Position numbers and translations under genes: made by a program
The notes under the pieces: model-generated
Seen by the model: only the letters and a program-made list of their open reading frames with translations
What the model was told of the DNA's origin: nothing
The model's database searches: none
Assembly (NCBI RefSeq): GCF_013294025.1
Contig: NZ_JABSNL010000011.1
Location: forward strand, 62,001 to 126,000
From: Flavobacterium aeripolare
GTDB lineage: Bacteria > Bacteroidota > Bacteroidia > Flavobacteriales > Flavobacteriaceae
DNA length: 64,000 nucleotides
Direction: 5' to 3'
Shown here: one piece after another, positions 9,141-18,829 of the stretch
Position numbering within the stretch: position 1 is the first letter of the stretch
How the letters are laid out: every line of letters starts with the position of its first letter

Positions 9141-11204
9141 CTACCAGATTCTAACTCTTTTTTCTGGAGCCACATACATACCATCATTAGCTTTAATATC
9201 AAAAGCTTGATAGAACGTATCTATATTTTGTAATGGAACATAAGCACGGTACATTCCTGGAGAATGAGGATCTGTCTTTACTTGGTTTTTAATTGCTTCA
9301 TCACGCATTTTTGTACGCCAGATTGTTGCCCATGAAATAAAGAAACGTTGCTCTGGAGTATATCCATCGATTAATCCCGGATTTCCATTTTCTTTTAAAT
9401 ACAATTGCAAACCGTCATAAGCTGCGTTTACACCACCTAAATCACCTATATTTTCACCTAATGTAAATTTACCATCTACAAATGTTCCTGCTAAGGGTTC
9501 AAGTGCACTATACTGATCAGCAAGAGCAGTTGTTAAAGCTGCAAATTGCTTAGAATCATCTGCAGTCCACCAGTCTACTAAGTTACCATCGGCGTTGTAT
9601 CTTGATCCTGAATCATCAAAACCATGAGAGATTTCGTGACCTATTACTGCACCTATTCCACCATAATTAACCGCTTCGTCAGCTTGATAATTATAGAAAG
9701 GTGGCTGTAAAATTGCCGCTGGAAAAACAATCTCGTTATAAGACGGATTATAATATGCATTTACCGTCTGTGGAGACATTCCCCATCTTGATTTATCAAC
9801 TGGCTTATTAAGATCTGCTAGATCTTCTTCAAAACGCCATTTGGCCATGTTTTTTGTGTTTTCAAAATAGCTACCGCCTTGCTCTGGTCCTTTGATTTCA
9901 AGAGCCGAATAGTCTTTCCATTTATCAGGATATCCAATTTTGATTACTGATTTATGTAATTTTGCTACCGCACTAATTTTAGTCTCAGGAGACATCCATG
10001 TTAGGTTATTGATTCTGTTTTCGAAAGCAACAAAAATGTTTTTGATCATTTTCTCTGCTTTTGCTTTAGCTTCAGCTGGAAATTTTTTCTCTACATACAA
10101 TTTCCCTAACGCCTCCCCTATTCTACCATTCACTACTTGCAGTGCACGCTCATCGCTTGGTCTTTGTTTAACAGCTCCGGTCAATGTTTTACCGTAAAAA
10201 TCAAAATTAGCATTCTCAATATCAGTAGATAACTGACTTGACGCTCTATTTAATAATGACCAACGCATGTAGGCTTTCCAATCGTTTACCTTGTTCTCCT
10301 TTAAAATAGTTTCTAATGCTGCCATGTATTTAGGCTGTGAAACGATTATAGAATCAGCATTTTTAAATCCCACCTCAGTGAAATAAGTTTTCCAGTTAAT
10401 TGAAGGAGTCATTTTTTGAAGATCCGCAATTGTCATAGGATTGTACGATTTTCTTCTATCTCTTCTTTCTACACGGTCAAAGCGAGGCTGAGACATTGCG
10501 GTTTCTAACGCTAGAATTTGCTCTGCATGTGTTTTTGCATCTGCTGGTTTTTCACCAAGGAAACCTAACATTTTTGCTACATGAACTACATATTTTTCTC
10601 TCTTTTCTTTTGAGTCGGCATCATCAGAAACATAGTAATCTCTATCAGGAAGCCCTACACCACCAGGGCCAACACTTAGTACATTTCGATTACTATTTTT
10701 AGCATCTGAACCTACATTAGCTCCAAAAAAACCAATACCACCTAACGGTTCCATTTCGATTAAAAGCGCTTCTAAATCTTTAACGTTTTTAACCGCATCA
10801 ATTTTTTTCAAATAAGGCTTCAATGGGGCAATTCCCATTTTACTACGACCCACAGTATCTAAAACTGTTTTGTACAAATTGATTGCTTTACCTTGATCAG
10901 TATCAGCTTTATATTTTGGATTGTTTAGGGCCTCTTTTAAAATAGCTAGCGCATCTTCATCTGTACGCTGTCTTAATGCATCAAAACTACCCCAACGTGT
11001 TCTATCTGAAGGGATCTCAGTGTTACTCAACCAAGTTCCGTTTACATATTGAAAAAAGTCATTACTTGGCTTTACTGATTTATCCATGTAATTTACATTG
11101 ATACCCGGTTCTTTCTCTGCGCTACCGCTTTGTGCTTGAATTGTAGTCACCGCAAATAATGCAGGAAGCACAAATAATAGCGGCTTTTTAAAATTTTTAT
11201 TCAT
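9141..11204 (-). CDS. M13 family metallopeptidase (neprilysin/PepO-like), copy 1
   Basis: Secreted zinc endopeptidase of 687 aa. ATG at 11204 gives a typical signal peptide (MNKNFKKPLLFVLPALF...IQAQ); a longer frame to 11282 adds 26 residues without signal character and is rejected. The M13 hallmarks are present: VNAYYNPSYNE, zinc motif HEISH near residue 523 followed by GFDDSG, and ENIGDLGG supplying the third ligand. Length matches PepO/neprilysin. It is a tandem paralogue of the next upstream gene, equal in length and without visible gaps. Confidence 0.95.
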   Translation of the reverse strand: MNKNFKKPLLFVLPALFAVTTIQAQSGSAEKEPGINVNYMDKSVKPSNDFFQYVNGTWLSNTEIPSDRTRWGSFDALRQRTDEDALAILKEALNNPKYKADTDQGKAINLYKTVLDTVGRSKMGIAPLKPYLKKIDAVKNVKDLEALLIEMEPLGGIGFFGANVGSDAKNSNRNVLSVGPGGVGLPDRDYYVSDDADSKEKREKYVVHVAKMLGFLGEKPADAKTHAEQILALETAMSQPRFDRVERRDRRKSYNPMTIADLQKMTPSINWKTYFTEVGFKNADSIIVSQPKYMAALETILKENKVNDWKAYMRWSLLNRASSQLSTDIENANFDFYGKTLTGAVKQRPSDERALQVVNGRIGEALGKLYVEKKFPAEAKAKAEKMIKNIFVAFENRINNLTWMSPETKISAVAKLHKSVIKIGYPDKWKDYSALEIKGPEQGGSYFENTKNMAKWRFEEDLADLNKPVDKSRWGMSPQTVNAYYNPSYNEIVFPAAILQPPFYNYQADEAVNYGGIGAVIGHEISHGFDDSGSRYNADGNLVDWWTADDSKQFAALTTALADQYSALEPLAGTFVDGKFTLGENIGDLGGVNAAYDGLQLYLKENGNPGLIDGYTPEQRFFISWATIWRTKMRDEAIKNQVKTDPHSPGMYRAYVPLQNIDTFYQAFDIKANDGMYVAPEKRVRIW

Positions 11205-11335
11205 CGTTACTTGATTTAAATTAATACTGCAGCTGCTATATAACAGCTTACCATCACTACCCGAACTAAACAAAGTAATCACAGCATGTTACTTAATTAG
11301 TATTTTAAAGTTAAGTTAAGTTACAAAAATTAACA

Positions 11336-11367
11336 TAAAAAAAATCCCAAGCATTACTGCTTGGGAC
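11336..11367 (-). terminator. Terminator of M13 peptidase copy 2
   Basis: Perfect 8-bp stem TCCCAAGC (11345-11352) / GCTTGGGA (11359-11366) with an A run to its left, which reads as a T run on the minus strand. It resembles the hairpin after copy 1. Confidence 0.85.
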
Positions 11368-11381
11368 TCTTACACTCTATA

Positions 11382-13445
11382 TTACCAAATTTTCACTCTC
11401 TTCTCAGGCTCAATATACATACCATCCCCTTTTTTAATATCGAATGCTTTATAGAAAGCGTCCACATTTTGAGTGGGAACATATGCTCTATACATTCCTG
11501 GAGAATGCGGATCTGTTTTTACTTGATTCTTAATTGCTTCGTCACGCATTTTTGTACGCCATACTGTCGCCCACGAGATAAAGAAACGCTGATCAGGAGT
11601 AAATCCATCAATAAGACCTGGATCGCCATTTTCTTTTAAATACAACTGCAAACCATCATAAGCTGCGTTCACACCACCTAAATCTCCAATGTTTTCACCT
11701 AAAGTAAATTTACCATCTACATGAACACCAGGCAAAGGCTCAAGCGCACTATATTGATCTGCAAGTGCAGTTCCTAGTTTAGTAAATTGCTCTAAATCAT
11801 CAGCAGTCCACCAGTCAACCAAATTACCATCTGCGTTATAACGCGCACCTGAATCATCAAATCCATGAGAAATTTCGTGACCTATTACAGCTCCTATTCC
11901 ACCATAATTTACAGCTTCATCCGCTTGATAATTGTAAAATGGCGCTTGTAATATCGCTGCAGGAAAAACAATTTCGTTATACGGTGGATTGTAATATGCA
12001 TTTACGGTTTGTGGTGACATGTACCACTCTGTTTTATCAACCGGCTCATCTAGTTTATCAATTCCTTTTTTGAAATTCCATTTAGATAAGTTTTTCATAT
12101 TACTTAAGTAGCTTCCGCCATCAGCAACACTTTTTATTTCTAATGCAGAGTAGTCCTTCCATTTATCAGGATATCCTATCTTAATATTGATTTTATTTAA
12201 TTTTTCGATTGCTTTAACCTTAGTTTCAGCAGACATCCATGGTAAATTGTTAATACGGTTAGCATAAGCAATGATAATGTTCTTGATCATTTTCTCTGCC
12301 TTTTCTTTTGCTTCAGCAGGAAACATTTTCTCTACGTATAATTTACCCAGCGCTTCTCCTATTGTTCCGTTTACTGTTTGTAACGCCCTTTCTTCACGAG
12401 GTCTTTGATTGATTGCTCCGGTTAACGTTTTTCCGTAGAAATCAAAGTTTGCTGCTTCGATATCTGTAGACAACAATCCTGATGCACCATTAATTAAATC
12501 CCATTTCATGTATTCTTTCCAAGTAGACACGTCATTTTTAGCAAGAATAGTCTGCAAGGCTTTCATGTATTTAGGCTCTGAAACAATTACACTATCTAAT
12601 TTTGTAAACCCTACTCCGTCAAAATAATTTTTCCAGTTTATAGCTGGTGTTATTTTTTGTAATTCAGCAATAGTCATTGGGTTGTATTGCAATCTACCAT
12701 CTCTACGTTCCACTCTATCAAGACGAGGGCTAGATAATTCTTTCTCAAAAGCTAGAATCTTAGCTGCATTAGCTTTGGCTGCAGCCGGAGTTTCCCCAGT
12801 AAACTGTAACATCCTTGCAATGTGCAATTCGTATTTATCTCTTTTCTCTTTAGTATCTTTCTCTTCAGATGTATAATAATCTTTATCAGGTAATCCCAAT
12901 CCGCTTACGCCAATATTTAAAGAATTCTTAGTACTATTTTTATCATCTGCTCCAACTCCTACACCAAAAAATCCGATTCCGCCGATAGGTTCCATTTCGA
13001 TTAACAATCTCTGTAAATCTTCAACGTTTTTAACCTTATCAATCTTAGCCAAATACGGTTTCAAAGGAGTAATTCCTTGCTTGTTTCTAGCTACTGTATC
13101 TAGAATTGTGTTGTACAAATTAACTGCTTTACCTTGATCAGTAACTGATTTGTATTTTGGGTTTTTAGAAGCTTCCTTCAAAATTGCCAAAGCATCAGCA
13201 TCAGTCTTTTTTAGCAATTCGTTAAAGCTACCCCACGAAGTTCTATCACTAGGAATTTCGGTTTTGTCTAACCATGTTCCGTTAACGTATCTAAAAAAAT
13301 TGTCTGACGGCTTCACCGTATTATCAAAGAACGTAGTGTTTATACCTGGCTCTTTAATTACTTCCTTTTTTTGTGCTTGCATCTCTGTAAACCCTATGAT
13401 TGCAGGAATCACAAAAAGTAATGGCTTATTATAATTAAATTTCAT
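11382..13445 (-). CDS. M13 family metallopeptidase (neprilysin/PepO-like), copy 2
   Basis: Secreted or periplasmic zinc endopeptidase, 687 aa, with signal peptide (residues 1-24, ending EMQAQ). Active site: VNAYYNPPYNE at 481-491, H523-E524-H527 (HEISH), E584 and D588 in ENIGDLGG. Very similar to copy 1 throughout, including the N-terminal VNGTWL..TEIPSDR segment. Each copy has its own terminator and a gap of about 175 bp lies between them, so they can be expressed separately, with copy 2 upstream. The pair arose by tandem duplication; whether they differ in substrate cannot be told. Confidence 0.95.
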   Translation of the reverse strand: MKFNYNKPLLFVIPAIIGFTEMQAQKKEVIKEPGINTTFFDNTVKPSDNFFRYVNGTWLDKTEIPSDRTSWGSFNELLKKTDADALAILKEASKNPKYKSVTDQGKAVNLYNTILDTVARNKQGITPLKPYLAKIDKVKNVEDLQRLLIEMEPIGGIGFFGVGVGADDKNSTKNSLNIGVSGLGLPDKDYYTSEEKDTKEKRDKYELHIARMLQFTGETPAAAKANAAKILAFEKELSSPRLDRVERRDGRLQYNPMTIAELQKITPAINWKNYFDGVGFTKLDSVIVSEPKYMKALQTILAKNDVSTWKEYMKWDLINGASGLLSTDIEAANFDFYGKTLTGAINQRPREERALQTVNGTIGEALGKLYVEKMFPAEAKEKAEKMIKNIIIAYANRINNLPWMSAETKVKAIEKLNKINIKIGYPDKWKDYSALEIKSVADGGSYLSNMKNLSKWNFKKGIDKLDEPVDKTEWYMSPQTVNAYYNPPYNEIVFPAAILQAPFYNYQADEAVNYGGIGAVIGHEISHGFDDSGARYNADGNLVDWWTADDLEQFTKLGTALADQYSALEPLPGVHVDGKFTLGENIGDLGGVNAAYDGLQLYLKENGDPGLIDGFTPDQRFFISWATVWRTKMRDEAIKNQVKTDPHSPGMYRAYVPTQNVDAFYKAFDIKKGDGMYIEPEKRVKIW

Positions 13446-13559
13446 GTTTTTAATTTATTTGTTTAGTTTCACAAAGCTATTGATAAAACTTGTAACTAAT
13501 GTTAAAATTAATAACGAAATTCTAAAGCCTAAAACAACCTTAGAAAACATTCGTTTTTG

Positions 13560-13567
13560 TATTTTTG
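13560..13567 (+). promoter_or_regulatory. TAnnTTTG promoter for the SCO gene
   Basis: TATTTTTG lies 16 bp before the ATG at 13584; the -33 TTG is not clear. Confidence 0.5.
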
Positions 13568-13583
13568 TACAAATTAATTTTCT

Positions 13584-14249
13584 ATGAAATCTATATTTAA
13601 AAAGTACCGTATTTTCATTGGTATTTTCGCCATATTTTCGATCATCACTTTGTTTTTATTCTATTCCGCTTTAAAACCTGCAAAGACATTACCTATTTTT
13701 AACCCTAGCGATGTCAATCCAGAGCTAGTTGATAGCACGGTACAATACATCAGTAAATACCACACTATAGCTGATTTTACCTTCACCAATCAAAACGGAA
13801 AAACGATTACTCAAAAAGATTATGAAGGTAAGATTTACGTAGCCGATTTCTTTTTTACAACCTGTACTTCTATCTGTCCTAAGATGACAGCCAACTTATT
13901 TGATGTGCAAGCAGCTATTAAAGATAACCCGAAGGTTATGTTACTTTCTCACACCGTTTTCCCGGAGACTGACAGCGTTCCTGTTCTTAAGGCTTATGCC
14001 AAAAAATACAATATCGACGATAAAAAGTGGAATCTAGTAACAGGGGATAAAAAAGAGATTTACACCATGGCTAGAAAATCATATTTAGCCGTAAAATTAG
14101 GAAAGCCTGACGAACTATATGATATGGTACACACCGAAAACTTTGTGCTGGTAGACACTAAAAAAAGAGTGCGTGGTTTCTATGACGGAACCAAAAAAGA
14201 AGACATTAAAAAACTAATTGAAGATATTAATTTTTTATCGAAAGAGTAA
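13584..14249 (+). CDS. SCO1/SenC family copper chaperone
   Basis: Membrane-anchored thioredoxin-fold protein that delivers copper to the CuA centre of cytochrome c oxidase or acts as a thiol reductant. One N-terminal helix (residues 10-28) anchors it with the rest in the periplasm. Copper ligands are C94 and C98 (FTTCTSICPKM) and H183 (MVHTENF), the full SCO set. 221 aa is normal for the family. Monocistronic; no oxidase genes are nearby, which is common. Confidence 0.93.
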   Translation: MKSIFKKYRIFIGIFAIFSIITLFLFYSALKPAKTLPIFNPSDVNPELVDSTVQYISKYHTIADFTFTNQNGKTITQKDYEGKIYVADFFFTTCTSICPKMTANLFDVQAAIKDNPKVMLLSHTVFPETDSVPVLKAYAKKYNIDDKKWNLVTGDKKEIYTMARKSYLAVKLGKPDELYDMVHTENFVLVDTKKRVRGFYDGTKKEDIKKLIEDINFLSKE

Positions 14250-14384
14250 AACACTTTTTAAATTTTTAAAAGATACAATTATTTACCGCATCAAGATGTC
14301 GTTAAACTCAATGGAGGAACAGAATGAATGCACTCGATAATATTACCTTAGTATTCGCTCGTTCGGTTTCAAAATTACTATTTC

Positions 14385-14972
14385 ATGAATAAATTTTACA
14401 CGCTATTACTTTCGTTATTTAGTTTGCTTACTCATGCGCAAAACCAGGAACACATTTATGACATTTCGGTTAATGGGAATACTGTTGGTGAACTAACTGT
14501 TTCAAAATTAGTAGAAGGAGAAAAAACTACCTACAAACTTAATAGCAAATCAGTAATTTCTCTTTTTAGAAAAACGACAATAACTACTTCATTTATAGGT
14601 GTATTTAAAAATAACATTTTACAAACTAGCAGCTACATCTCACAAAAAAACAGCAAACCCTACGACAACAGCATAATTACTGAAAACAATGGCGTTTATA
14701 CGATAACTCGCAAAGGAAAAAAAGCTACAATCAATAAACCTATTAAATACGTGACTTGCTTGCTGTATTTTGAAAAGCCCGTTGTAAACGAACCCTATTT
14801 TGACGTACTCGAAGCCGTTTTTAGTCCTATTACGGCAGTGGATCAAAACAAATACGTATTAATTGATTCCAGTAATAACGAGAAAACAACTTATGATTAC
14901 CTCAACGCTGTCTTGCAACAAGGCAGTACGAAGCATGTTTTATATGATTTTACATTTACTTTGAGAAAGTAA
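14385..14972 (+). CDS. Secreted protein, DUF6134-like
   Basis: A 195-aa protein with a signal peptide (MNKFYTLLLSLFSLLTHAQ). The mature part has alternating beta-strand character (YDISVNGNTVGELTV, TTYKLNSKSVISLF) and fits the small flavobacterial family usually labelled DUF6134; I assign this from memory and with limited confidence. No catalytic motif is visible. It follows the SCO gene after 135 bp without recognisable features, so it may have its own promoter. Confidence 0.7.
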   Translation: MNKFYTLLLSLFSLLTHAQNQEHIYDISVNGNTVGELTVSKLVEGEKTTYKLNSKSVISLFRKTTITTSFIGVFKNNILQTSSYISQKNSKPYDNSIITENNGVYTITRKGKKATINKPIKYVTCLLYFEKPVVNEPYFDVLEAVFSPITAVDQNKYVLIDSSNNEKTTYDYLNAVLQQGSTKHVLYDFTFTLRK

Positions 14973-15066
14973 AGCTGACAATGAGCTTTTTAACAGCAAA
15001 CAATACATCAAAGTCTTTTAAAACTATACTCTTTCAATAGAAACAATCAATTAAGCCGGTTTTAGA

Positions 15067-15096
15067 ATAAAAAAACTCTCTACAAGAGCGAGTTTT
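15067..15096 (-). terminator. Terminator of the M43 protease gene
   Basis: Imperfect hairpin AAAACTC...GAGTTTT (15072-15096) with an inner CTCT/AGAG pairing; A-rich on the left, giving a T run on the minus strand. It lies 23 bp after the stop. Confidence 0.6.
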
Positions 15097-15118
15097 ATAA
15101 ATGAAATTATGTGATTAA

Positions 15119-16090
15119 TTATCTAAACGATGATCTCGATCCAGATGAAGAAAAGATCGCGGCCATTCTACTTGCTTGCCCATTAGAGAACATATACATT
15201 CCTTTATCATCAGTATAATCCATATAGTTCATATACATTTCTAAAGGAGTTCCTGTACATGTACTTCTAAGCCCAGCAGCTGGCACACCATAATTAGGTG
15301 CGTCGTGTGAAGGCGTGTCAGTTACTAAATCAGAACCACAGTTTGCATCACCCCAAATATGGCGTAAATTCATCCAATGTCCTACTTCATGAGTAGCTGT
15401 TCTACCTAAATTGTAAGGAGCAGCGGCAAGACCATTTGTACCTGTACAATAGTTACCACACACGATTCCGTCTAAAGCTGCGGTCGTTGTACCAGGAAAT
15501 TTACCATACCCTAATAATTGACTATTATCTGATTTTCTTCTAAGGTTAGAAACCACCCAATAATTTAATTTTGTAGTAGGAGAAGTTGCTGTTATACCTG
15601 TTGAAGCACTCTTCATAAATTCATCTTCAGAATACCATACTGTTCTTGTCGTTGCTTTTCTGATTACCTGATCGATAACAAATTTAACGTTCAACGCACC
15701 TCTAACACTATTGTAAGCATTGCTTGAATTATAGTCTGAATTTGTACCTTGAAAATCAGCATTCAAAACATCAATCTGCGATTGAAGCTGAGCTAATGAG
15801 ACATTTTCGGCAGCTGTACTGTAAAGCACATTGAAAACAACAGGAATTTCGAGAACACCATTTATTAGTTTACCACTAGCCATTGCTTTAGCATTCTTTA
15901 ACTCCATCTCTTGTAATCGTTGGGCTAATGTAGGATCATTTTTTAACTGGATCTCTAGCATATCTTGCGTTGCACACGATCTCTTGGTCGCGATTGAAAA
16001 TGCAGCAGGCGTTACTTCTAAATCAGACTCGTCATTTTGACATGAAAATACGAGGAGGGCAACGCTGAAAACTAACAATAATTTTTTCAT
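15119..16090 (-). CDS. M43 family (pappalysin-like) zinc metalloprotease lipoprotein
   Basis: Secreted zinc protease of the metzincin clan. ATG at 16090 gives a lipoprotein signal peptide with lipobox Cys at residue 17 (VFSCQNDES); the in-frame TTG at 16099 adds only three residues. The extended zinc motif HEVGHWMNLRH (residues 234-244) and Met-turn MNYMDY (287-292) are intact, and a Cys pair around CGSD..TCTG fits M43 disulfides. About 323 aa. Monocistronic. Similar enzymes in Bacteroidota degrade extracellular proteins; the target is unknown. Confidence 0.93.
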   Translation of the reverse strand: MKKLLLVFSVALLVFSCQNDESDLEVTPAAFSIATKRSCATQDMLEIQLKNDPTLAQRLQEMELKNAKAMASGKLINGVLEIPVVFNVLYSTAAENVSLAQLQSQIDVLNADFQGTNSDYNSSNAYNSVRGALNVKFVIDQVIRKATTRTVWYSEDEFMKSASTGITATSPTTKLNYWVVSNLRRKSDNSQLLGYGKFPGTTTAALDGIVCGNYCTGTNGLAAAPYNLGRTATHEVGHWMNLRHIWGDANCGSDLVTDTPSHDAPNYGVPAAGLRSTCTGTPLEMYMNYMDYTDDKGMYMFSNGQASRMAAIFSSSGSRSSFR

Positions 16091-16448
16091 AGTAGGCAAT
16101 GTTTAAGATTAGGGAATATTAAATATTTTATTAAAATAATTAACAATATTATACCTATTTAATCAATATTCAAAACGAATTGTTAAAATTATATTAAAAT
16201 AATTAGTTATTATGCATTAGCCTTATATAAAAGACATATAACAATTTAATAGTCAGACAATTAATTACTAGCTGCCCAATTAAATACTAGAACGATACGG
16301 CTACCCTGAGAAGAAAGAGACATGCAGTAGATTAGCAACCTTCGACCACGCTGTTAAACTCAAACTAACAGCATTGTTAATCTTCAGCCAATTTCCCTGA
16401 GACAGCCATAAAAATGATAATTAGTATTCATTTTTCCTTTATAATCCG
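16091..16448. other. Intergenic region between the M43 gene and feoA, with a structured segment
   Basis: No gene of credible length lies here. 16091-16250 is very AT-rich. 16260-16410 is distinctly less AT-rich and contains nested inverted repeats: GATTAGCAA (16330-16338) with TTGTTAATC (16374-16382, one mismatch or G-U pair), enclosing GCTGTT (16350-16355) with AACAGC (16367-16372). The octamer CCCTGAGA occurs twice (16304 and 16395). It may be a leader, a small RNA or part of the divergent regulatory region. No known riboswitch consensus was matched. Confidence 0.4.
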
Positions 16449-16456
16449 TATTTTTG
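16449..16456 (+). promoter_or_regulatory. TAnnTTTG promoter for feoAB
   Basis: TATTTTTG is located 26 bp upstream of the TTG start of feoA; -33 TTG not evident. Confidence 0.5.
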
Positions 16457-16482
16457 CAATCTTAATTCAATCTAAATAAGAC

Positions 16483-16722
16483 TTGCGTACCACGATAAAT
16501 TCACTTAAAAAAGGAGAGAAAGCCATTATCAAAGATTTTGATATAGATGTTATTCCGTTGAAGCTACTTGAAATGGGTTGTTTGCCTGGAAACACTGTTG
16601 AGCTGTTACAAATAGCTCCTTTTGGTGATCCTTTGTATTTAGATATCAATGGTTCTCATTTAGCCATTCGTGTGGAGACAGCAGCCGAAATTGAAGTTGA
16701 ATTGATCAAAATCCAACTTTAA
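16483..16722 (+). CDS. feoA: Ferrous iron transport accessory protein FeoA
   Basis: A 79-aa SH3-like FeoA domain protein that supports the FeoB iron permease on the cytoplasmic side. Recognisable by LKKGEKAIIKDF, the LLEMGCLPGNTVELLQIAPFGDPL segment and a strand that ends AIRVETAAEIEV. The start is a TTG at 16483 (TTG CGT ACC); no ATG fits. It ends one base before feoB, so the two are translationally linked. Confidence 0.95.
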   Translation: MRTTINSLKKGEKAIIKDFDIDVIPLKLLEMGCLPGNTVELLQIAPFGDPLYLDINGSHLAIRVETAAEIEVELIKIQL

Positions 16723-16723
16723 A

Positions 16724-18823
16724 ATGATTAATCAAAATATAAATGTTGCTTTAATAGGGAATCCTAATGTAGGTAAGACGTCCGTTTTTAATCAATTGAC
16801 AGGACTAAACCAACAAGTGGGAAACTATCCCGGAATTACAGTGGAGAAAAAAATTGGGTTTTGTAAATTACCTAATAATGTTAAAGCGAATATCTTAGAT
16901 TTACCAGGAACTTACAGTTTAAACGCTAGCTCTATTGACGAGAATGTAGTGATCGAACTACTATTGAATAAAAACGATAAATTATATCCTGACGTTGCTC
17001 TTGTAGTAACTGATGTCGAGAATCTAAAACGTAATTTATTACTTTTTACACAAATTAAAGATTTAGAAATACCCACGATTTTAGTCATTAATATGGCTGA
17101 CAGAATGGAACATAAAGGAATTTCTCTTGACATACCTTATTTAGAAGAACAGCTTAAAACTAAAATTGCTTTAGTAAGTTCGCGCAAAGGTTTTGGAATC
17201 GAAGAATTAAAAAAACTAATTGTTACTTACAAAACCATATCGAGCGAACCTTGCTTGAATGCTTCGATAATCGATCCTGAGTATTTTAGCAGTTTGCGCA
17301 AAGCGTTCCCAGGACAATTATTATACAAATTATGGTTGGTGATTACACAAGATGTGAATTTCCTAAACTTAGAACGTAAAGAAATTCATAGTTCGTTTAC
17401 AAAATCACATACTGATTTAAAGCGTTTACAACAAAAAGAAACTATAAAAAGGTACCAGTTTATAAATGATACTTTAAAGGTAGGGTTGACAGTAGATACA
17501 TCAGTAGCTAAAGATTTTCGCTCAAAGCTAGACCGAGTATTAACGCACAAAGTGTGGGGATATGTTATTTTCTTTTTAATATTATTTGTAATATTTCAGT
17601 CTATTTTCGAATGGTCAAAACTTCCCATGGATTTCATCGATAGCAGTTTTGCCTCGTTGAGTACTTGGGCAAAAGACAGCTTACCAGACGGCGTACTTAC
17701 AAATTTAATTTCACAAGGAATTATTCCGGGTATTGGAGGAATTTTAATCTTTATTCCGCAAATTGCATTTTTATTTTTATTCATATCCATACTTGAAGAA
17801 AGTGGGTACATGAGTCGTGTAGTCTTTTTAATGGATAAAATAATGCGAAATTTTGGACTATCAGGTAAAAGTGTTGTTCCGTTAATTTCGGGAACAGCCT
17901 GCGCAATTCCAGCAATTATGGCAACACGTAACATCGAGAACTGGAAAGAACGATTAATCACTATACTAGTAACTCCTTTTACAACTTGTTCAGCTAGGTT
18001 GCCAGTTTACGCAATTATAATCGCACTTGTTATCCCAGATAAGCGCGTTCTAGGAATTCTTAATTTACAAGGACTAACTTTGATGTTGTTGTATTTATTA
18101 GGTTTCGCAATGGCGATATTTTCTGCTTATGCTTTAAACAAGGTCATGAAAATAAAAAGTAAAACGTTTTTTGTGGTCGAAATGCCAAATTACAAATTGC
18201 CTATGTTTAAAAATGTAGCCATTAATGTAATCGAAAAGACAAAAGCATTCGTTTATGGAGCTGGAAAAATCATTCTTGCCATATCTATCATTCTATGGTT
18301 TCTTGCTTCTTACGGTCCAGGAAAACAATTTAATAATGCCGAAGAAATCATAAAGGCAAAAACTGAAAGTGCCACACTTACACCACTTGAATTAGAGAAT
18401 GAAGTAGCCTCTTTTAAATTAGAGAATTCATATATAGGTCTTATGGGTAAAACTATAGAACCTGTTATATCTCCTCTAGGTTATGATTGGAAAATAGGTA
18501 TTGCAATCATTAGCTCATTTGCAGCACGAGAAGTATTTGTAGGGACATTAGCAACAATCTACAGTGTGGGAGGTAGCGACAATGACGATACCATAAAAAA
18601 TAAAATGGCAGCCGAAATCAATCCTGTGACTGGAGAGAAAGTATTCAATTTCGCTTCTGGTATCTCTTTATTACTTTTTTATGCCTTCGCTTTACAATGT
18701 GCAAGTACATTAGCAGTGACAAAGAAAGAAACCAATTCGTGGAAATGGCCTTTAGGTCAACTGATATTCATGAGTGGATTTGCCTATTTACTAGCATTAA
18801 TCACGTATCAAATCTTAAAATAA
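16724..18823 (+). CDS. feoB: Ferrous iron transporter FeoB
   Basis: Inner-membrane Fe(II) permease with an N-terminal G domain. The GTPase motifs are intact: G1 GNPNVGKTS (12-20), G3 DLPG (59-62), G4 NMAD (123-126) and G5 SSRKG (about 152). A helical spacer precedes the membrane domain, which includes the Gate motif regions IPQIAFLFLFISILEESGYM and VTPFTTCSARLPVY. 699 aa is full length. Third position in feoA-feoB-Cys-rich peptide operon. Known role: uptake of Fe(II) under low-oxygen conditions. Confidence 0.97.
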   Translation: MINQNINVALIGNPNVGKTSVFNQLTGLNQQVGNYPGITVEKKIGFCKLPNNVKANILDLPGTYSLNASSIDENVVIELLLNKNDKLYPDVALVVTDVENLKRNLLLFTQIKDLEIPTILVINMADRMEHKGISLDIPYLEEQLKTKIALVSSRKGFGIEELKKLIVTYKTISSEPCLNASIIDPEYFSSLRKAFPGQLLYKLWLVITQDVNFLNLERKEIHSSFTKSHTDLKRLQQKETIKRYQFINDTLKVGLTVDTSVAKDFRSKLDRVLTHKVWGYVIFFLILFVIFQSIFEWSKLPMDFIDSSFASLSTWAKDSLPDGVLTNLISQGIIPGIGGILIFIPQIAFLFLFISILEESGYMSRVVFLMDKIMRNFGLSGKSVVPLISGTACAIPAIMATRNIENWKERLITILVTPFTTCSARLPVYAIIIALVIPDKRVLGILNLQGLTLMLLYLLGFAMAIFSAYALNKVMKIKSKTFFVVEMPNYKLPMFKNVAINVIEKTKAFVYGAGKIILAISIILWFLASYGPGKQFNNAEEIIKAKTESATLTPLELENEVASFKLENSYIGLMGKTIEPVISPLGYDWKIGIAIISSFAAREVFVGTLATIYSVGGSDNDDTIKNKMAAEINPVTGEKVFNFASGISLLLFYAFALQCASTLAVTKKETNSWKWPLGQLIFMSGFAYLLALITYQILK

Positions 18824-18829
18824 AATAGT

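Noticed and set aside
11205-11282. 26-residue N-terminal extension of M13 copy 1
   Set aside because: It precedes a normal signal peptide that starts at ATG 11204; the paralogue starts at the same place.
9141-13445. Composite transposon around the M13 pair
   Set aside because: No transposase or flanking repeats; the pair fits simple tandem duplication.
16301-16405. TPP riboswitch because of CTGAGA
   Set aside because: The ACCxxGAACCTGATCTGG-type partner motif is absent and no thiamine gene is near.
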